A stretch of DNA of 64,000 nt, taken from the NCBI GenBank assembly GCA_025200525.1, contig CM045763.1, positions 61,329,018 through 61,393,017 of the forward strand, written 5' to 3'. Source of the stretch: Camellia lanceoleosa (Eukaryota; Streptophyta; Magnoliopsida; Ericales; Theaceae). The notes beneath the pieces were generated by a model that had not been told where the DNA came from, searched no databases, and worked only from the letters and a program-made list of their open reading frames with translations. Of the stretch, positions 33,965-46,243 are shown piece by piece (the first letter of the stretch is position 1; each line of letters begins with the position of its first letter). The position numbers and the translations under genes are program-made.

Positions 33965-36252
33965 ATGGGTGTGTGGAAACATAGGGTGGATACCCCACAA
34001 AACTAGAACACTTTAGGCAAGAATTCTCCATTCGGATGACGTCCAACTCGGACTAGGGGAGGAGGACTCCATTATGCTCGATGGCGATAAAATGCCTTTC
34101 CTCAGTAGTTGCCTTCGTCGGTGTGGACTTAGGTTCCCTCTTGATATCCTCTTCATGAGGTCCTTAACTACTACAGCCTCAACCCCATGCAACTTACCAT
34201 AAATGCCTATAGGACCCTTATCGGAATAATAGCTTTAGCTCGGCAAGAGGGTGTTAGAATCACTCTTGCCGATATCCAGTATTGTTACACCATGAGTGCC
34301 CTTAACCTTAAGGAGAAAGGTTTTGTATATTACCTCAAGCCGAGGTCTACCGAATATAAGATTGTAGCCGAGCTCCCAGACTCCAACAAAGGGGCTCTTG
34401 AGGATTATCTTATTGTCACTGGGAACTGGGAATTTGGCCCAGGTGAAGAAGTCCACCTTTTCCCTCTCCCACGAACAGTAAAGGAGGGCAAGGGTAAGAG
34501 CCCATCTCGAACTACTTAACTGCTGTTTTTCTTCAATTTTCCAAAATATTTTATCTGTTTCTCATGTTTTGTTCTGTTTTGCAGACGTTCACCGACCTCC
34601 CAAGGACTTTCGTCAGTCCTACTTCCTCAGGCCTGAACTGAAAAAGCTCTTGGACCTCCTCTTGAAAGCATAAAGGCCCCTTTGGTCTTGAACTTCATCC
34701 CCATATACTTCAAAGTTGCCCGACGTTCCAAGACAGGGAAGAGGAGCACCTCCTCATCAATCGCCTCCATCAACAAGTTGCTTCCACGTCTGAACCGATC
34801 CAAGAAAAGAAGCGCCACGCAGACTCGTCAAACAAATTTGAAATGGAAAAACCGAAAAAGCGGTGCTCAATCTCTTGGCCGACCGCCAGATGACATGGAG
34901 GATGAGCCACTCAAACTATGCCCCACCAAAACCGAAGAGAACCAAGAAGGCCCAACGAAGGCTAAGGTCATTGCCGATGCCGAGGTCGAAGATGCCCCGC
35001 CAATCTCGGCTAGCGGAGAGCGGAAGACTACCTATGCTCTGTGAAGAGGTCGGTGACGCAGCCTCTGGATCCGTCCACCGAAAAAGCAAAAGCCTTCAAC
35101 CTCGGGATCCAGGGTTCCCAAAGTTCCCTGGGAGCCCAAAATTACACTTGAGGACCGGCCAGTTTATGCCAATGAAAGCGCCTCTGACGTTAACGTCGGC
35201 GTGGCACTCAGCATGGCTGTTCTCATCGAAGGTGATCTTGAGAGAAACTCCAAGATCAGTGAATACGAGAACTATGCCCTCATGTTGCAACGTTCTGTCC
35301 AAGTAAGCCTTCAGAACTTTGATGATCTTGTTTTATCTTCATACTTGTAAAACATCATTTTCACTTTGTAATAACCTTTGTCTTTATGAATCGGTAGTTC
35401 AACATGCCCACGCCTTCTCTGTAAAGGCATTTGAAACAAGGGAGGAGCTCTCTGAATTAAAGAAGGAGTTTGCTGCCCTTCAAAAGACCCAAAAAAGAGA
35501 TCAACTGAGGATGAAAAACGGAAGAAGCGGTAGGCGCCCACAAAGGCCCAATCACTTGCTCTTCAAAGGCCGAGGCGTATAGCGTCAAGGAAGTTGCCGA
35601 AGCCGAGAAAAAGGAAGCCGAGGCTAAGAAGGCCGAGGCCGAGAAAGAGCTTAGGGATGCTCTGGCCACAAAAAAGGCTGAAATCGAAGCTGCCTACAAC
35701 CAAGGCATGGCAGACGTTGCTGAAGACTACAAGCTTCAGGTCAAGCAAGCTTGCAACAAAGGATACGTCCTAGGTTGGAATGCTCTGACCAAAAAGCTTG
35801 ATCTTCCAGTCGACTCGCCATGGCGCAAGACTGAGAGCCTGCGTCTTCCTTGCCCACTTCCTCCATCTCCAAGCCAAGATGAATCTGAATCTGAAGCCGA
35901 GGATGAAGATGAAGAAAAAGATGAAGATAAAGATGAACCCTTGGTGAGGAAGGCCAAATCCCCTCCCAAGGCCGACCAGATTTTGGACCTCACTGGGATG
36001 AGCAGTCGAGAAGCAATCCAAGGAAGGCGCTCGGTTCGCTTCTTCGATATGCTTCTAATTGGGAGAAGTGTTGATGAAACCTTAGCGAAATCGACGCGAG
36101 GTTGCGGTGACAAACACTCGAGGTCGTGGCAAATAAAGAACACAGGGTTCGGTGAAAAAGATGCAGAGGTTGTGGACCCAAAGACACCGAGGTGGTTCTT
36201 CCAGAACCTTCCGAGGTTCCAAATAACCTCTGTTCAAGTTGAAGAAGAATGA
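33965..36252 (+). pseudogene. Antisense gene of element B (putative gypsy-type transposon protein), frameshifted
   Basis: This is the counterpart of the intact gene at 55524-57965. Exons by homology are 33965-34493, 34585-35302 and 35398-36252, with GT-AG boundaries; here the intron 1 acceptor GCAG (34581-34584) is intact. Exon 1 contains QLTINAYRTLIGIIALARQE and GNWEFGPGEEVHLFPLPR, which belong to the plant family annotated as putative gypsy-type transposon (Pfam PF04195). Exon 3 encodes a coiled coil and an acidic tail. Summed exon length is about 150 nt shorter than in A because of many small deletions, and no exon keeps its frame throughout. The role of these proteins is unknown. Confidence 0.75.
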
Positions 36253-36689
36253 CCTTGACGCTTTTTGTTTTCTTCTATTTCTTGTACTTTGTTTTCTTTT
36301 CTTTGTAAAATTTGTTCATACATGGCGATGTGCCTCTCTGCTTGTAAACAACTTATTTATGCTTTGTTTATTCTTGAATGCTTAGGGCTTTTAATTCTTC
36401 TTTACATACGAATGATTCTATACTTAGAATATTTTGCATGATTTCAGATTCTTCCTTTTTGCACAATCTCCTCGGGTAACATACCTCGGGCATTACACTG
36501 CAAATTTTACTTGACAAGAGATCGCATCTGCATTATTTCAACAAGTATAGACAGATACTATTCAATGTTAACTTTTCTCAAGTTCCAAAAGGCCATAAAT
36601 AACAATTTCAATTTGCCTTTCTTGTAAATTGATACAAATTTCAAAAATAATCAGTGGACTTTACTCAAGTGTTTAGTCAATAATCTTTA

Positions 36690-37130
36690 CTCAACTTGTA
36701 AATTGCTACAAATTTCAACAAGCGAGGTCAAGGAATCTTCTCGGCTTAACTTTAACTTGTAAATTGCTACAAATTTCAACAAGTAAAGATAAGGAATTTA
36801 TCTCAGCTTAACTTTAACTTGTAAATTGCTACAAATTTCAACAAGTAAAGATAAGGAATTTATCTCGGCTTAACTTTAACTTGTAAATTGCTACAAATTT
36901 CAACAAGTAAAGATAAGGAATTTATCTCAGCTTAACTTTAATTTGTAAATTGCTACAAATTTCAACAAGTAAAGATAAGGAATTTATCTCGGCTTAACTT
37001 TAACTTGTAAATTGCTACAAATTTCGACAAGTAAAGATAAGGAATTTATCTCAGCTTAACTTTAACTTGTAAATTGCTACAAATTTCAACAAGTAAAGAT
37101 AAGGAATTTATCTCGGCTTAACTTCGGCTA
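36690..37130. repeat. 62-bp tandem array in element B, about seven copies
   Basis: The unit contains TTGTAAATTGCTACAAATTT and AGTAAAGATAAGGAATTTAT, with copies of GCTACAAATTT at 36705, 36766, 36828 and then every 62 bp. The same unit, inverted with the element, has three to four copies in element A (55005-55238). It lies between the converging ends of pol and the antisense gene. Confidence 0.9.
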
Positions 37131-37286
37131 AGCATTATTAATGTCTTCTCTCTGCCCCCAATGTGAACCTAAGTTCCTCTTGGGTTCTCATTATTCAAAA
37201 AACAACATCGTGCCAAGTTGTATAAGTTCAGAGAAATTCTGCTAAGATTTTATTTATCATATCGGCAAGAAAAAATCAAACAATAT

Positions 37287-40200
37287 CTAATGATAGAAAA
37301 ACTTTAAATTACAAGTGTTCCATGGTCTAGGCAATGCTTTGCCCTCATTATCTTCGAGCCGGTATGCCCCATTCCCTAACACCGAAATTATTCTGTAGGG
37401 GCCTTCCCAGTTTGGGCCAAGTTTGCCCTCTCGGCATCCTTCTTATTGCCGACCACTTTTCTTAAGACTAAGTCGTTGACACGAAAATCCCTTGGATTGA
37501 CCTTCTTGTTGTAGCTTTGGCAAGTTGTTCTTTGGTATCTTTGCAATTTGGATTGCGACTTTCTCTCTTCTTTCTTCTAGTAGGTCCAGATCTCGGGCTA
37601 AGAGCACATCATTAGACCCGTTCTCAACTCCCGTGTTACGATCCTCGATGCCGATCTCCAATGGAATGATCGCTTAGTGCCATAAGCCATGGCAAAGGGA
37701 TTCCTGTTGATCTTCTCGGCGTGCGATATGCCCGAGCACGTTGGGCAATTCGTCTACCCACTTCCCTTTGGTACTGCGGCCTCATCTTTATGCCATCTAG
37801 AATGACCTTGTTTGATGCTTCGGCTTGCCCATTACTTTGGGGAAAGCTTGGTGTTGAGAAGTAATTTTTATCTTGAATTTGGCGCAAAAATTCTTGATGA
37901 GTTCTTGTCAAAGCGTGTTCCGTTGTAAACGCGATTGCTCTTGGAATCCCAAATCGGTAATGATGCTTTTCGGATGAAGTTCTTCACATCCACATCTCGA
38001 ATTTTGGCAAGAGGCTCTGCTTCTATCCATTTTGTGAAGGTATCCGTAGCCACCAGTAGGTACTTCCGTTGCCCAGTTGCTTGGGGCAATTTTCCAACAA
38101 GATCCATGCCCCATTGGGCAAATGGCCAAGGTTTGAAGCAGATTCAAGTCGGAATTTGGTGTATCAATGGTGCAAACCTCGACATTGTTCACACTTCTTT
38201 ACATAGGCAAACCTGATCTTTCGCATATAGGGCCACCAATACCCCTGGGTAATGGCCCTATGTGCTATCGATCTGCCCCCCGCGTGGCTTCCACAAACTC
38301 CTTCATGAATTTCATACAGAAAGTCTTCGACTTGAAGAGGGTGTACGACCTTAAAAGAGGTCGATGAAGGATCTTCATGCAGATGTCGCCTGGCTGTCGG
38401 ATGAATCTTGCCGACTTCAATCGACCTTGTGTGCTTCCTTCCGATCTTCCGGCTTTTGCCTTCTTTTAGGAATGCAACAATTGCATCCATCCGGCTTGGT
38501 CCCAAATCACATAATGCTTCTTGCATTGCGTTCGGTGGCTCTATCTTTCGGGCCCGGTAGGTAGTCAATCATTATTGTCCTTGTCTTCCGGTTTGTCTTG
38601 AACTTGCCAAATTAACGTAGCGTCGGCGTGGTTGTTGTCATCTCGGCTAACTGAAGAAGTCGGCGGTTTTGAAACATGTCCGCGACTGATGACTTCTTTA
38701 CGTATGCGACATTCTTTCATCTCGGCGACAAACTCTCCTGTAGTTTGATTTACTATAAGTCGTGAATCACAAAAATAATTACCTCATCGCCTCTGCTGCT
38801 ATTGCGGCTTCAATCCAAGAATCAATACTTCATACTCCGCCTCATTGTTCGAGGCCTTGAACCCCGATCGAATTGATCGCCCAATATCTCCCCATCGGGA
38901 AATTAACACTACTCCGGCTCGCCCCGCTTGCGGTTTGAGCTCCCATCAACAAAAAGTTGAAAGGAATTGCCGATATAAATCTTTGCGGTCGAGTTTCTCC
39001 TTCCTTGGTTCTTTGGCTTTCGGTGGGCTTCTCTTTCCTTGCGGGCATCGTTCATCTCGGCTCGACGGGTCCGATGTTCGATGTATTCAGTGAGAACTTC
39101 GCCACAAAGTCGGCCAAGACTTGGCCCTTAATTGCGGTTCTCGGCCTAAACTCCAGTCATATTGGCCCAAAAACGGCCCCATCTTGCAATTCTTCGGTCA
39201 AGTCTCCTTCGCAGCAAAAGGATTTTAATGGGTGCTCTGTCGAACCACTATCTTGTGAGCACGAAAATAGTGGTTCGACTTCTTTGAAGCCATTACCAAG
39301 GCCAAGATTAATTTTTCTAATGGCGGATACCTTGTTTCTGCGTCGGCCAAGGTCTTGCTCACATAGTAAGCGCATACATTGCCCTTTTCTTCTCGGATAA
39401 TCACGGCACTCACTGCGTGCTCAAACCGCTAGGTATAAGAACGGTTCCTCCCGGTTGGCGTTGAGAGGATGGGCCGAGTAAGGTACTTCTTCAGTCGGTC
39501 AAAGCGGCCTCGCATTCCTCCGTCCATAAAAAATCGTGGCCTTTTTCACCAGTTGAAAAAAGGTTTACACTTGTCCGAACTTGACTTATAACTGTTTAGA
39601 AATTGCGGCCCTTCGATGCATCTGAACACCTTAGCCGATGTCGGACTCTGTAATTCGAATGGCCTTGATTTGATCTGGGCTTCAATGCCCTTCTTGTCAC
39701 AGTACCCCAAAACTTTACGGATCCGACTCCAAACGCGCATTTCGATGCGTTTAGTCGATATGTTTTGAGTATGTTGAAGACCTCTTCTAAGTCGTGAGAT
39801 GATCCTTGGTTCTTTGGTCTTCGACCATATCATCGATGTAGACTTCCACAGTTCGGCCAATCAAGTGTCGAACATCCGGGTCACCGACCTTTGGTAAGTT
39901 GCTCTGCGTTCTTCAACCCAAGGGCATGACTCAGTGATCAGACCTTTGGGAGTAATAAACGCTGTCTTCTCCTCATCCGGGGGGTACATGGCTATCTGGT
40001 GATACCCCCTATATGCGTCCAAGAAGCTCATCCTACCATGTCCAGATGTGGCGTCTACCAACTGGTCGATCTTTGGCAGAGGGAAGCTGTCTTTGGGACA
40101 GGCTTTGTTCAAATTTGTGAAATCTACGCAGACCCTCCACTTGCCATTCTTCTTTTTTACTACCACGGTATTTGACAACCACGTTGGATAATTGGCTTCT

Positions 40201-42763
40201 CGGATGGCCCTGGCCTCTAGAAGTCTAGCTACTTCCTCTTTCACTGCTTGGCGTGTATCAACGCGTCGGTCTCTCGCTTCGTTGTATTACTGGTTTGGCC
40301 GACTGTCAGCGTTGAGTCTGTGGCATGTGACCTCGGTCGATGCCGGGCATTTCATAAGGTGTCCAGCGAACACCTCAATATTTTTTCTCGAAGGCTTCCA
40401 ACTCCCTTTCTTCTTCTCGGCTAATCTGTGCCGAGAAGAAAGAAGCGTTCTCATCACCCTCTTGGGCGAAGACTTTCTTCAATGCTTCTTCACTCTTCTC
40501 GATTGGCTCCTTCGACATCATCTAGGACTTTCATGTCCTCTTCTTCAACCTTCGCTTCATTTGGTTCTCGAATCTGCGAGTTAACTTCATTCTTGCCATG
40601 GAGCGTTTTTTACTGGAATCGATCTCCTCGATTTCCTCAATCCCATGTTCATTGGGAATCGCAGCGATTGATGCAAGGTGGAGGAATCGCCCATTGCATG
40701 CAACCACGGCCTCCCAGATAATGTTGCAAGGCGTGTCAATCACAATAAATTCTGTCTCACCTTCTTTGTGCGGCTTGTACCTCCAAGCTTGTTGCGCTAA
40801 AAGGCCACGTCGGCGTTCCATTGAAGCCGACCATCGCCGTTTGGTATTCCATGTCATCGGTGAAGGCCTAACTCCTTGTAGCATCGACATACATGATGTC
40901 GCAGAGCCGCCTTGATCAATCAAGATGCGTTTCACGGCACTCCCCAACCCGGAGGATACTACGGGGCATCATTGTGCGGTCTTGAACCATGTCAAGGTCG
41001 GCTTCTGTGAAGGTTATCATAGGTCCTCGGCAATCTTCAGGGCGAGGTCTTTTCAATCCGACCTGGTTGACATGCTGCAGATGTTTCACCCTCTGCGTCC
41101 CCCCTCGTATGTCGTATTCGTTCTCCTTTGAGTGGATCACGTTACCCACCCGAGGTCCACCTGCCTGTGGTTCTTTGTCTTTGGTAGCGGCTTGGTGCTT
41201 GAGGCAACCGTGCTGTTCTTCCTGGTTGGCCTCATCCACAAGATCTCTTAAATGGCCTTGTCTCACCAAATCTTCTAAGTGTGCTTTAAGGGCCTGCAAC
41301 CTGAGTTGGGTGGCCGCTCATTATGGTAGGCACAACGCCTCCGAGGTTTCTCCCATGAATTCTCCTTGTGCTCTTCTTGCCAAGTAGGGCTGATTAATTT
41401 GGTCAAGGACCTTTTGGATCGAATTGAAAACACCGTAAATCCTTGCTTGTTTAGTCCTCAACTCTGTCTCTGTTTGTTTTGTCCATTGTTGCCTCGGCCT
41501 CGCTTGTGGCCGTTGCCTTCTGTCTTTGTCTCCTTGTTCCCGAGGTATCCTCCTCGGCTCGTGCATACTTCTCAATCCTCGCCATGAGCTCTTCCATACT
41601 CTTGGCGGTTTTTGCTAATGACTTCCATGATGAAGTGATCATCCTTTAGGCCGTTCTTGAAAGAGACGACCGCCACCTCTGGTTGCACTCGGTATTCGAT
41701 TGAACACCTCATAGTACCGCTATGAGGCTCTGAGGCTCTCATCTTTGCCGATCTTGGGCCATCAATGCATCCACCCTCAAAGGTTGCGGTTTGTTTGTTA
41801 TGAACAGCCACAAACATCTCGGCCAGCCTTCCCGATTCTTTACGCTCCTTCGGTAGTTTGTGGAACCAATCGATGCAATCTCCCCAAAGGATGAAGGAAC
41901 ACTTTGCGAGCAACGGCTCGTTCCCACTGTATAACGCCATTGAATTCAAAAATAATCCAACATGGAAGTTAGGGTCTGACTTACCATCATATATCTGGAA
42001 CCTCGGCATGCTGAATCTTTTTGGTGCCACGAATTTGTCCAATTCCACCGAGAATGGAGTCCTCGGCTTAAGCGGGGAGTTACTTGGCTCCGGCATTCTC
42101 TGTTTCCTCTTGAGGTAGTCTCTCAAGTCCTCTTTACTTCTCCCTGCAGCCCGGCTGTCAATGGACTTCAGCCTTTTTGGCGCACTACTCTCGGCCTCAT
42201 GGTGGCCCCTTTTTCATCCTTCTCCGCAGGACGCATCAAAACACAACACCCGCCCCGGAACATGCCGATGTTCTTTGGGGTCTGCATCCTTCTCACGATG
42301 TGTCGCCGGGACTCTTCTCTCCTCGGCTCTTCTCGGCCGACCTCGATGGTCGGTGAGAGTGCCTTCCGCTCTCGTATCTTTGAGGGCTTGGGACTTCTTT
42401 CCGTCCCTTCTTTTGGGCGTTCTTCTTTGGCATTGGTGTGTCTGCGGCGGGTATGGCTGCATGACATTATTCGCATCATAAAGTTGACGACCGATTGAAG
42501 GTCGGCCGGTTTATGTGCCATCTCCTTTACTTCTTCATCCCTCCTCGGACATCTGTCTTTCCGTGTCAGAGGTCATCCTCGTTGTAGTACTTGCTCGGTT
42601 CGCTTTCTTTGATGTGTCGCCGTCTGGCCGACGTCTTTTCTGCGTGATTCGATCACGAGTTTCTTCGTTCGCGATGCGCCTCCTTCGCGTTAGGATCGAC
42701 AGGTCTTCCACTCCCAGATGGAGTGTCGTCCCCAATATTTTCCTTCTGCGCGTTATCAGCCAT
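37287..42763 (-). pseudogene. Element B gag-pol, heavily frameshifted
   Basis: The start is the minus-strand ATG at 42761-42763 and the end is a stop at 37287-37289. Identifiable pieces, 5' to 3' of the gene: gag (about 42760-40960, including the RFSMPRFQIYDGKSDPNFHV segment near 41990), protease (RILIDQGGS near 40920), RT (RVCVDFTNLNKACPKDSF near 40110; YIDDM near 39840), the first RNase H (39160-39420), the second RNase H (about 38650-39050), and integrase with its HHCC zinc region (38170-38330) and NGQAEASNK (near 37830). Pieces switch frame every 100-300 bp. Against element A most differences in length are one- to four-base losses. Function is certainly lost in the sequence as given. Confidence 0.85.
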
Positions 42764-42777
42764 CTACTCTTCTTTCT

Positions 42778-42798
42778 TTCCCACAGACGGCGCCAAAT
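42778..42798 (-). promoter_or_regulatory. Primer binding site of element B
   Basis: Directly inside the 5' LTR the minus strand reads TTTGGCGCCGTCTGTGGGAA, two bases after the LTR end. TGGCGCC-starting sites pair with a tRNA 3' end in many plant Ty3/gypsy elements. The exact tRNA was not determined. Confidence 0.75.
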
Positions 42799-43380
42799 TG
42801 TGTGAGTGAATTTCCGATCACACTGCCCTCCTTAGTGATTCAGCAGAAGAACACTGGCAGAGTAGACGGCTCCTTGTAACCTGCACAGAAGGAAAAGACT
42901 CCGGCGGTGGTTTCGACCACCCGGGGGTACTCCGACGATCAAGTCAGTATATCTCTCAAGGATAATCAAGTACTTAACTCACTAACTTGAGCATAAAAAA
43001 CGTACCTTAGACCCATGGGGGTGCCTCTTTTATAGCCAATCCAATCCTAGTCCCAACAGGAACCCGGTCCTAATGGACTTAGGACTCCTGCTAATCTAGG
43101 ACTCTCAGTGGAATTAAGACATACTCCCTAAGAGTTTATCTTTACCCCAAACTGAAGTCTTCCCCCAACCTTGGACTCTTGTCCACATCCAGGTTTGAGC
43201 TTCCTCTTCATTCTAGGACTCTTGTCCTTTATCCGCTTATCTCGGATTCCGATATCTTCGGAGGTATCCTCGGCCTAGCCGAGATAACCTCGGCACAACT
43301 ACCATAACACGTGGGGAACTCTGCTGACACTTCGGTGTCACCTCGGCCACGTGTTGGTACTCAGAAAATATATCCCCACA
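42799..43380 (-). repeat. 5' LTR of element B (582 bp)
   Basis: The plus strand begins TGTGTGAGTG and ends ATCCCCACA, the inverse of the element A LTR ends. The TATA box (TTTTATA on plus) is at 43028-43034. It is about 40 bp longer than the 541-bp LTRs of A, so B belongs to a related subfamily. Confidence 0.9.
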
Positions 43381-43659
43381 GGGCACATTTGATTATCATA
43401 AGAATAAGAGGTGAATAAAATTATTCTTGGGATAATGGAACCAACATGACAATGTACATATATGTACAATGGTCAGAATTAGACAACATTATTGTATATT
43501 GTTATTAGGATAAACTATAAATACACCTTGTCAGATTTGATTAAAATACGAATAATTTTCTGTGGTTTTAAAAATTACATTCTACTTCCTGAGATTTTTA
43601 ATTTCATAACAAATTGCTCCTTTTTATTAATAAATCATTAAGTCAATTAACAGTTTTTA
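43381..43659. repeat. 279-bp perfect direct repeat, copy right of element B
   Basis: Identical to 32264-32542 and starting directly at the LTR end. Beyond it the sequence continues as AATGATGTTAAAA, whereas the left copy runs into the LTR as GTGATTCAGC. Confidence 0.9.
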
Positions 43660-44170
43660 ATGATGTTAAAAATATATTTCAATTAATAATTTAGGTAATT
43701 TTATTATTATATAGGAAAGCAATTATGAATTTTATTTTTTTAGTTAATTCTGTTAAATAAAAAATTCTAATATTGTAATTTTTTAAATTATATGAAACAA
43801 TCTGTATTTTAAGCAAATCTCAGAAGTGTGTTTGTAATTACCCTTGTTATTAATATTTTCATAATATTTTGCAGTATCTTATCCTATCCTATCATATTTT
43901 TTCATAGGATTGAACTATACTATCTTAACATACTATTCTGTAGTCAAATTATGCAATGGGATAAATAAATTTCACGAATAGAAGAAAAAAAAAATTAAAA
44001 AAAAGTACCCAAAAAAAAAAAAAAAAAGGAGTGAAGACAGCTGAAAGCAAATTCTATACTTTTTTTTTTGTTTTTTCTTTTTGGGGCCATTGAAAGGTAT
44101 GGATGCATGCATGCCAGTTATCATTCCATGTACTCGGTCCGATGTGTATTCGCCGGCATGAAGATTTTTT
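43660..44170. other. AT-rich non-coding DNA
   Basis: Long A tracts (43984-44028) and no coding sequence or element ends. Confidence 0.5.
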
Positions 44171-45740
44171 AAAGATTTAATTCATCATATATATATATAT
44201 ATATATTCTTTTATTGAACTGGTCTTGATGAATTATGAAATGTTTTTACTTCCCAGATTCTTCAAGTTTTATATTTTATATTAAAATTGTGAAGATTTTT
44301 TATCCACCGTAACCACGTTATGTTTGTTTATTTGTGAGTAAATTATACTGTCCTTTTATGAAATTTTTAAAAAAAATATAATAAGTCTACAATTTTAATT
44401 TAATTGCATTGATATCCCTTCTAGTATAGTTAGAGGATCGAAATTTATGTAGATGGCGTAAAAATATAAAGATAAAAATAAACAAATATACATGTCAGTG
44501 TAAAAAATATAAAATTTTATTTTTTTTCTTTGATACGACGAATAGATTATTAATGATTATGAATCAAAATGTTAAATAAATTAAAATCTTAAAAGAATTT
44601 AACGTAATTATGTTAAAATTGTAAGGCTTTTGTATATTATTATTTTTTTTTTTTAAAGATAAATCAATAGTTTACCATTTATTTATTTATTTGTGATATT
44701 TGTATGTATATTGGTTGCACTCTTTACTAAAAAATTCACTTCTTATGCATGTACATACGTACATGAACAACGCCGACTTGTCTTTAATCGTGGAACGAAT
44801 TATTTAATCAAAATATTTAAGATAGATAATGCGACAATTTGATGTAAGTTTTTTGGAGATAAATTGTTATACTTTTTACTCTTATAGTTTGTTGTTCTTA
44901 TTGTTTTAATTTTAACAATTTAATTATTATATTTTAATTCTAATTTCAATTTGAACCTTTTGCATTTAAATTATAGACTAAAATTAACTATTTAAAAACA
45001 CTTATCAATGTGTACAATAAAAAAATTAATGAAAATTTTAAGAAAACAAATTAAATTATTTAAATAAAGATAATAATGACCAAAACAAAATTTAGATCAG
45101 AATTAAAAGGGTACTTGATTTTTTTTTTTTTTTAAATCTCCTCAAAAATATATATATAATGAAACAAGTTAGTGGTCATAGTCATCCCACTCCCTACCAA
45201 AAATCAACCACAATGTTTGTTTTGAACGGATTGGATAAAAAGGTATTGTAATCTAATAGATTTTTAATTTTGGGATACATAGTTTCTAAACTATTTGGTT
45301 AAAAATAATATGTATCTCATATTTGTTTAGTTATAGAATTATAAATTAGGAAATGACTATTTTTAAAATTATTTTTTATTTTTTTCACAAAATTATTTTT
45401 TTATTTTGTAAAAATAATTAAAAATTAGTTTATGAAAACTAAACCAAACATGTCCTAAATATTTGGAAGGAAAAATTGTCTTTCTACCGGTTAATCTTGG
45501 AAAGACTTGTCCATAACTATGTATCCCACCCTAATGTCACATATGAAAGACTAATGTTGTGTTTGATTGGGGGATTTAAGGAGGTATTTGGAAAAAGAAA
45601 TGAAAAAAGTAGGTAAAATATGAATAAAATATACTTATATTTTATCTAATTTCACACACATTTTTTCTTTTTCTTTCTAAATCTCTCTCCCAATCTTTCA
45701 ACTAAACACAGCGTAAGAGCCCAGTTGGACTATACAATTT
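44171..45740. repeat. Tandem segmental duplication, unit 1
   Basis: It begins AAAGATTTAATTCATCATAT and ends near CCAGTTGGACTATACAATTT. The same segment, diverged, starts again at 45744 and is continued beyond element A at about 59978-60640. Clear matches are 44174-44330 with 45747-45910, 44826-45110 with 59980-60265, and 45280-45535 with 60310-60570. Confidence 0.75.
45555..45713. mobile_element. PIF/Harbinger-like MITE (159 bp)
   Basis: The ends are TGTTGTGTTTGATTG and CGCTGTGTTTAGTTG (minus strand), flanked by TAA on both sides (45552-45554 and 45714-45716). It is absent from the matching position of duplication unit 2 (near 60590), which supports an insertion. Confidence 0.65.
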
Positions 45741-46243
45741 CTTTAAGATTTAATTCATCATATATAATATATAGATATATATTCTTTTATTGAACTGGTC
45801 TTGATGAATTATGAAATGTTTTTACTTCTCAGATTCTTCAAGTTTTATATTTTATATTAAGATTGTGAAGATTTTTTATATACCTTAACCACGTTATGTT
45901 TGTTTATTTGAAAGGAAAAATTGTCTTAAAATCTTAAAAGAATTCAATGTAATTATGTTAAAATTATAAGATTTATCATTTTTTTTAAAGATAAATCAAT
46001 ATAGTTTGTCATTTATTTATGATATTTGTATGTATATTGGTTACACTCTTTACTAAAAAATTCACTTCTTATGTATGTACATACATACATAAACAACGCG
46101 GTTGTGTTTGACTTGTCTTTAACCGTGGAACCAATTATTTAATCAAAATATTTAAGGTAAGCATCTGCAATATACTAGGCATATAATGTTTGTTAAGTAA
46201 AATACTTAGTATGATATATTTTTTTCAATTCCAATGCACTAGG
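45741..46243. repeat. Tandem segmental duplication, unit 2, left part
   Basis: It matches 44171-44830 up to about 46165, with indels. It then becomes unrelated sequence until the insertion point of element A. The unit resumes after the element. Confidence 0.7.

Larger units (their letters stand above)
32543..43380 (-). mobile_element. Element B: Tat-lineage Ty3/gypsy retrotransposon, minus strand, damaged
   Basis: It runs leftwards: 5' LTR 42799-43380, PBS 42778-42798, gag, protease, RT-RNase H, second RNase H, integrase (42763 down to 37287), a 62-bp array (36690-37130), an antisense gene on the plus strand (33965-36252), and a 3' LTR at 32543-33080 that lacks its outer 40 or so bases. It shares plan and sequence with element A. 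No chromodomain is seen, and the second RNase H is characteristic of Tat elements. Reading frames are shattered by very many one- to four-base indels, mostly losses relative to A. The expected 5-bp target duplication is absent on the left, where a 279-bp duplication stands instead. Confidence 0.9.

Noticed and set aside
34187..36252. Separate plus-strand genes suggested by the overlapping frames in this interval
   Set aside because: They are fragments of one frameshifted three-exon antisense gene, shown by alignment to the intact copy at 55524-57965.
36690..37130. Regularly spaced 62-bp units considered as a CRISPR-like array
   Set aside because: Whole units repeat with no unique spacers; it is a plain tandem array in a plant retrotransposon.
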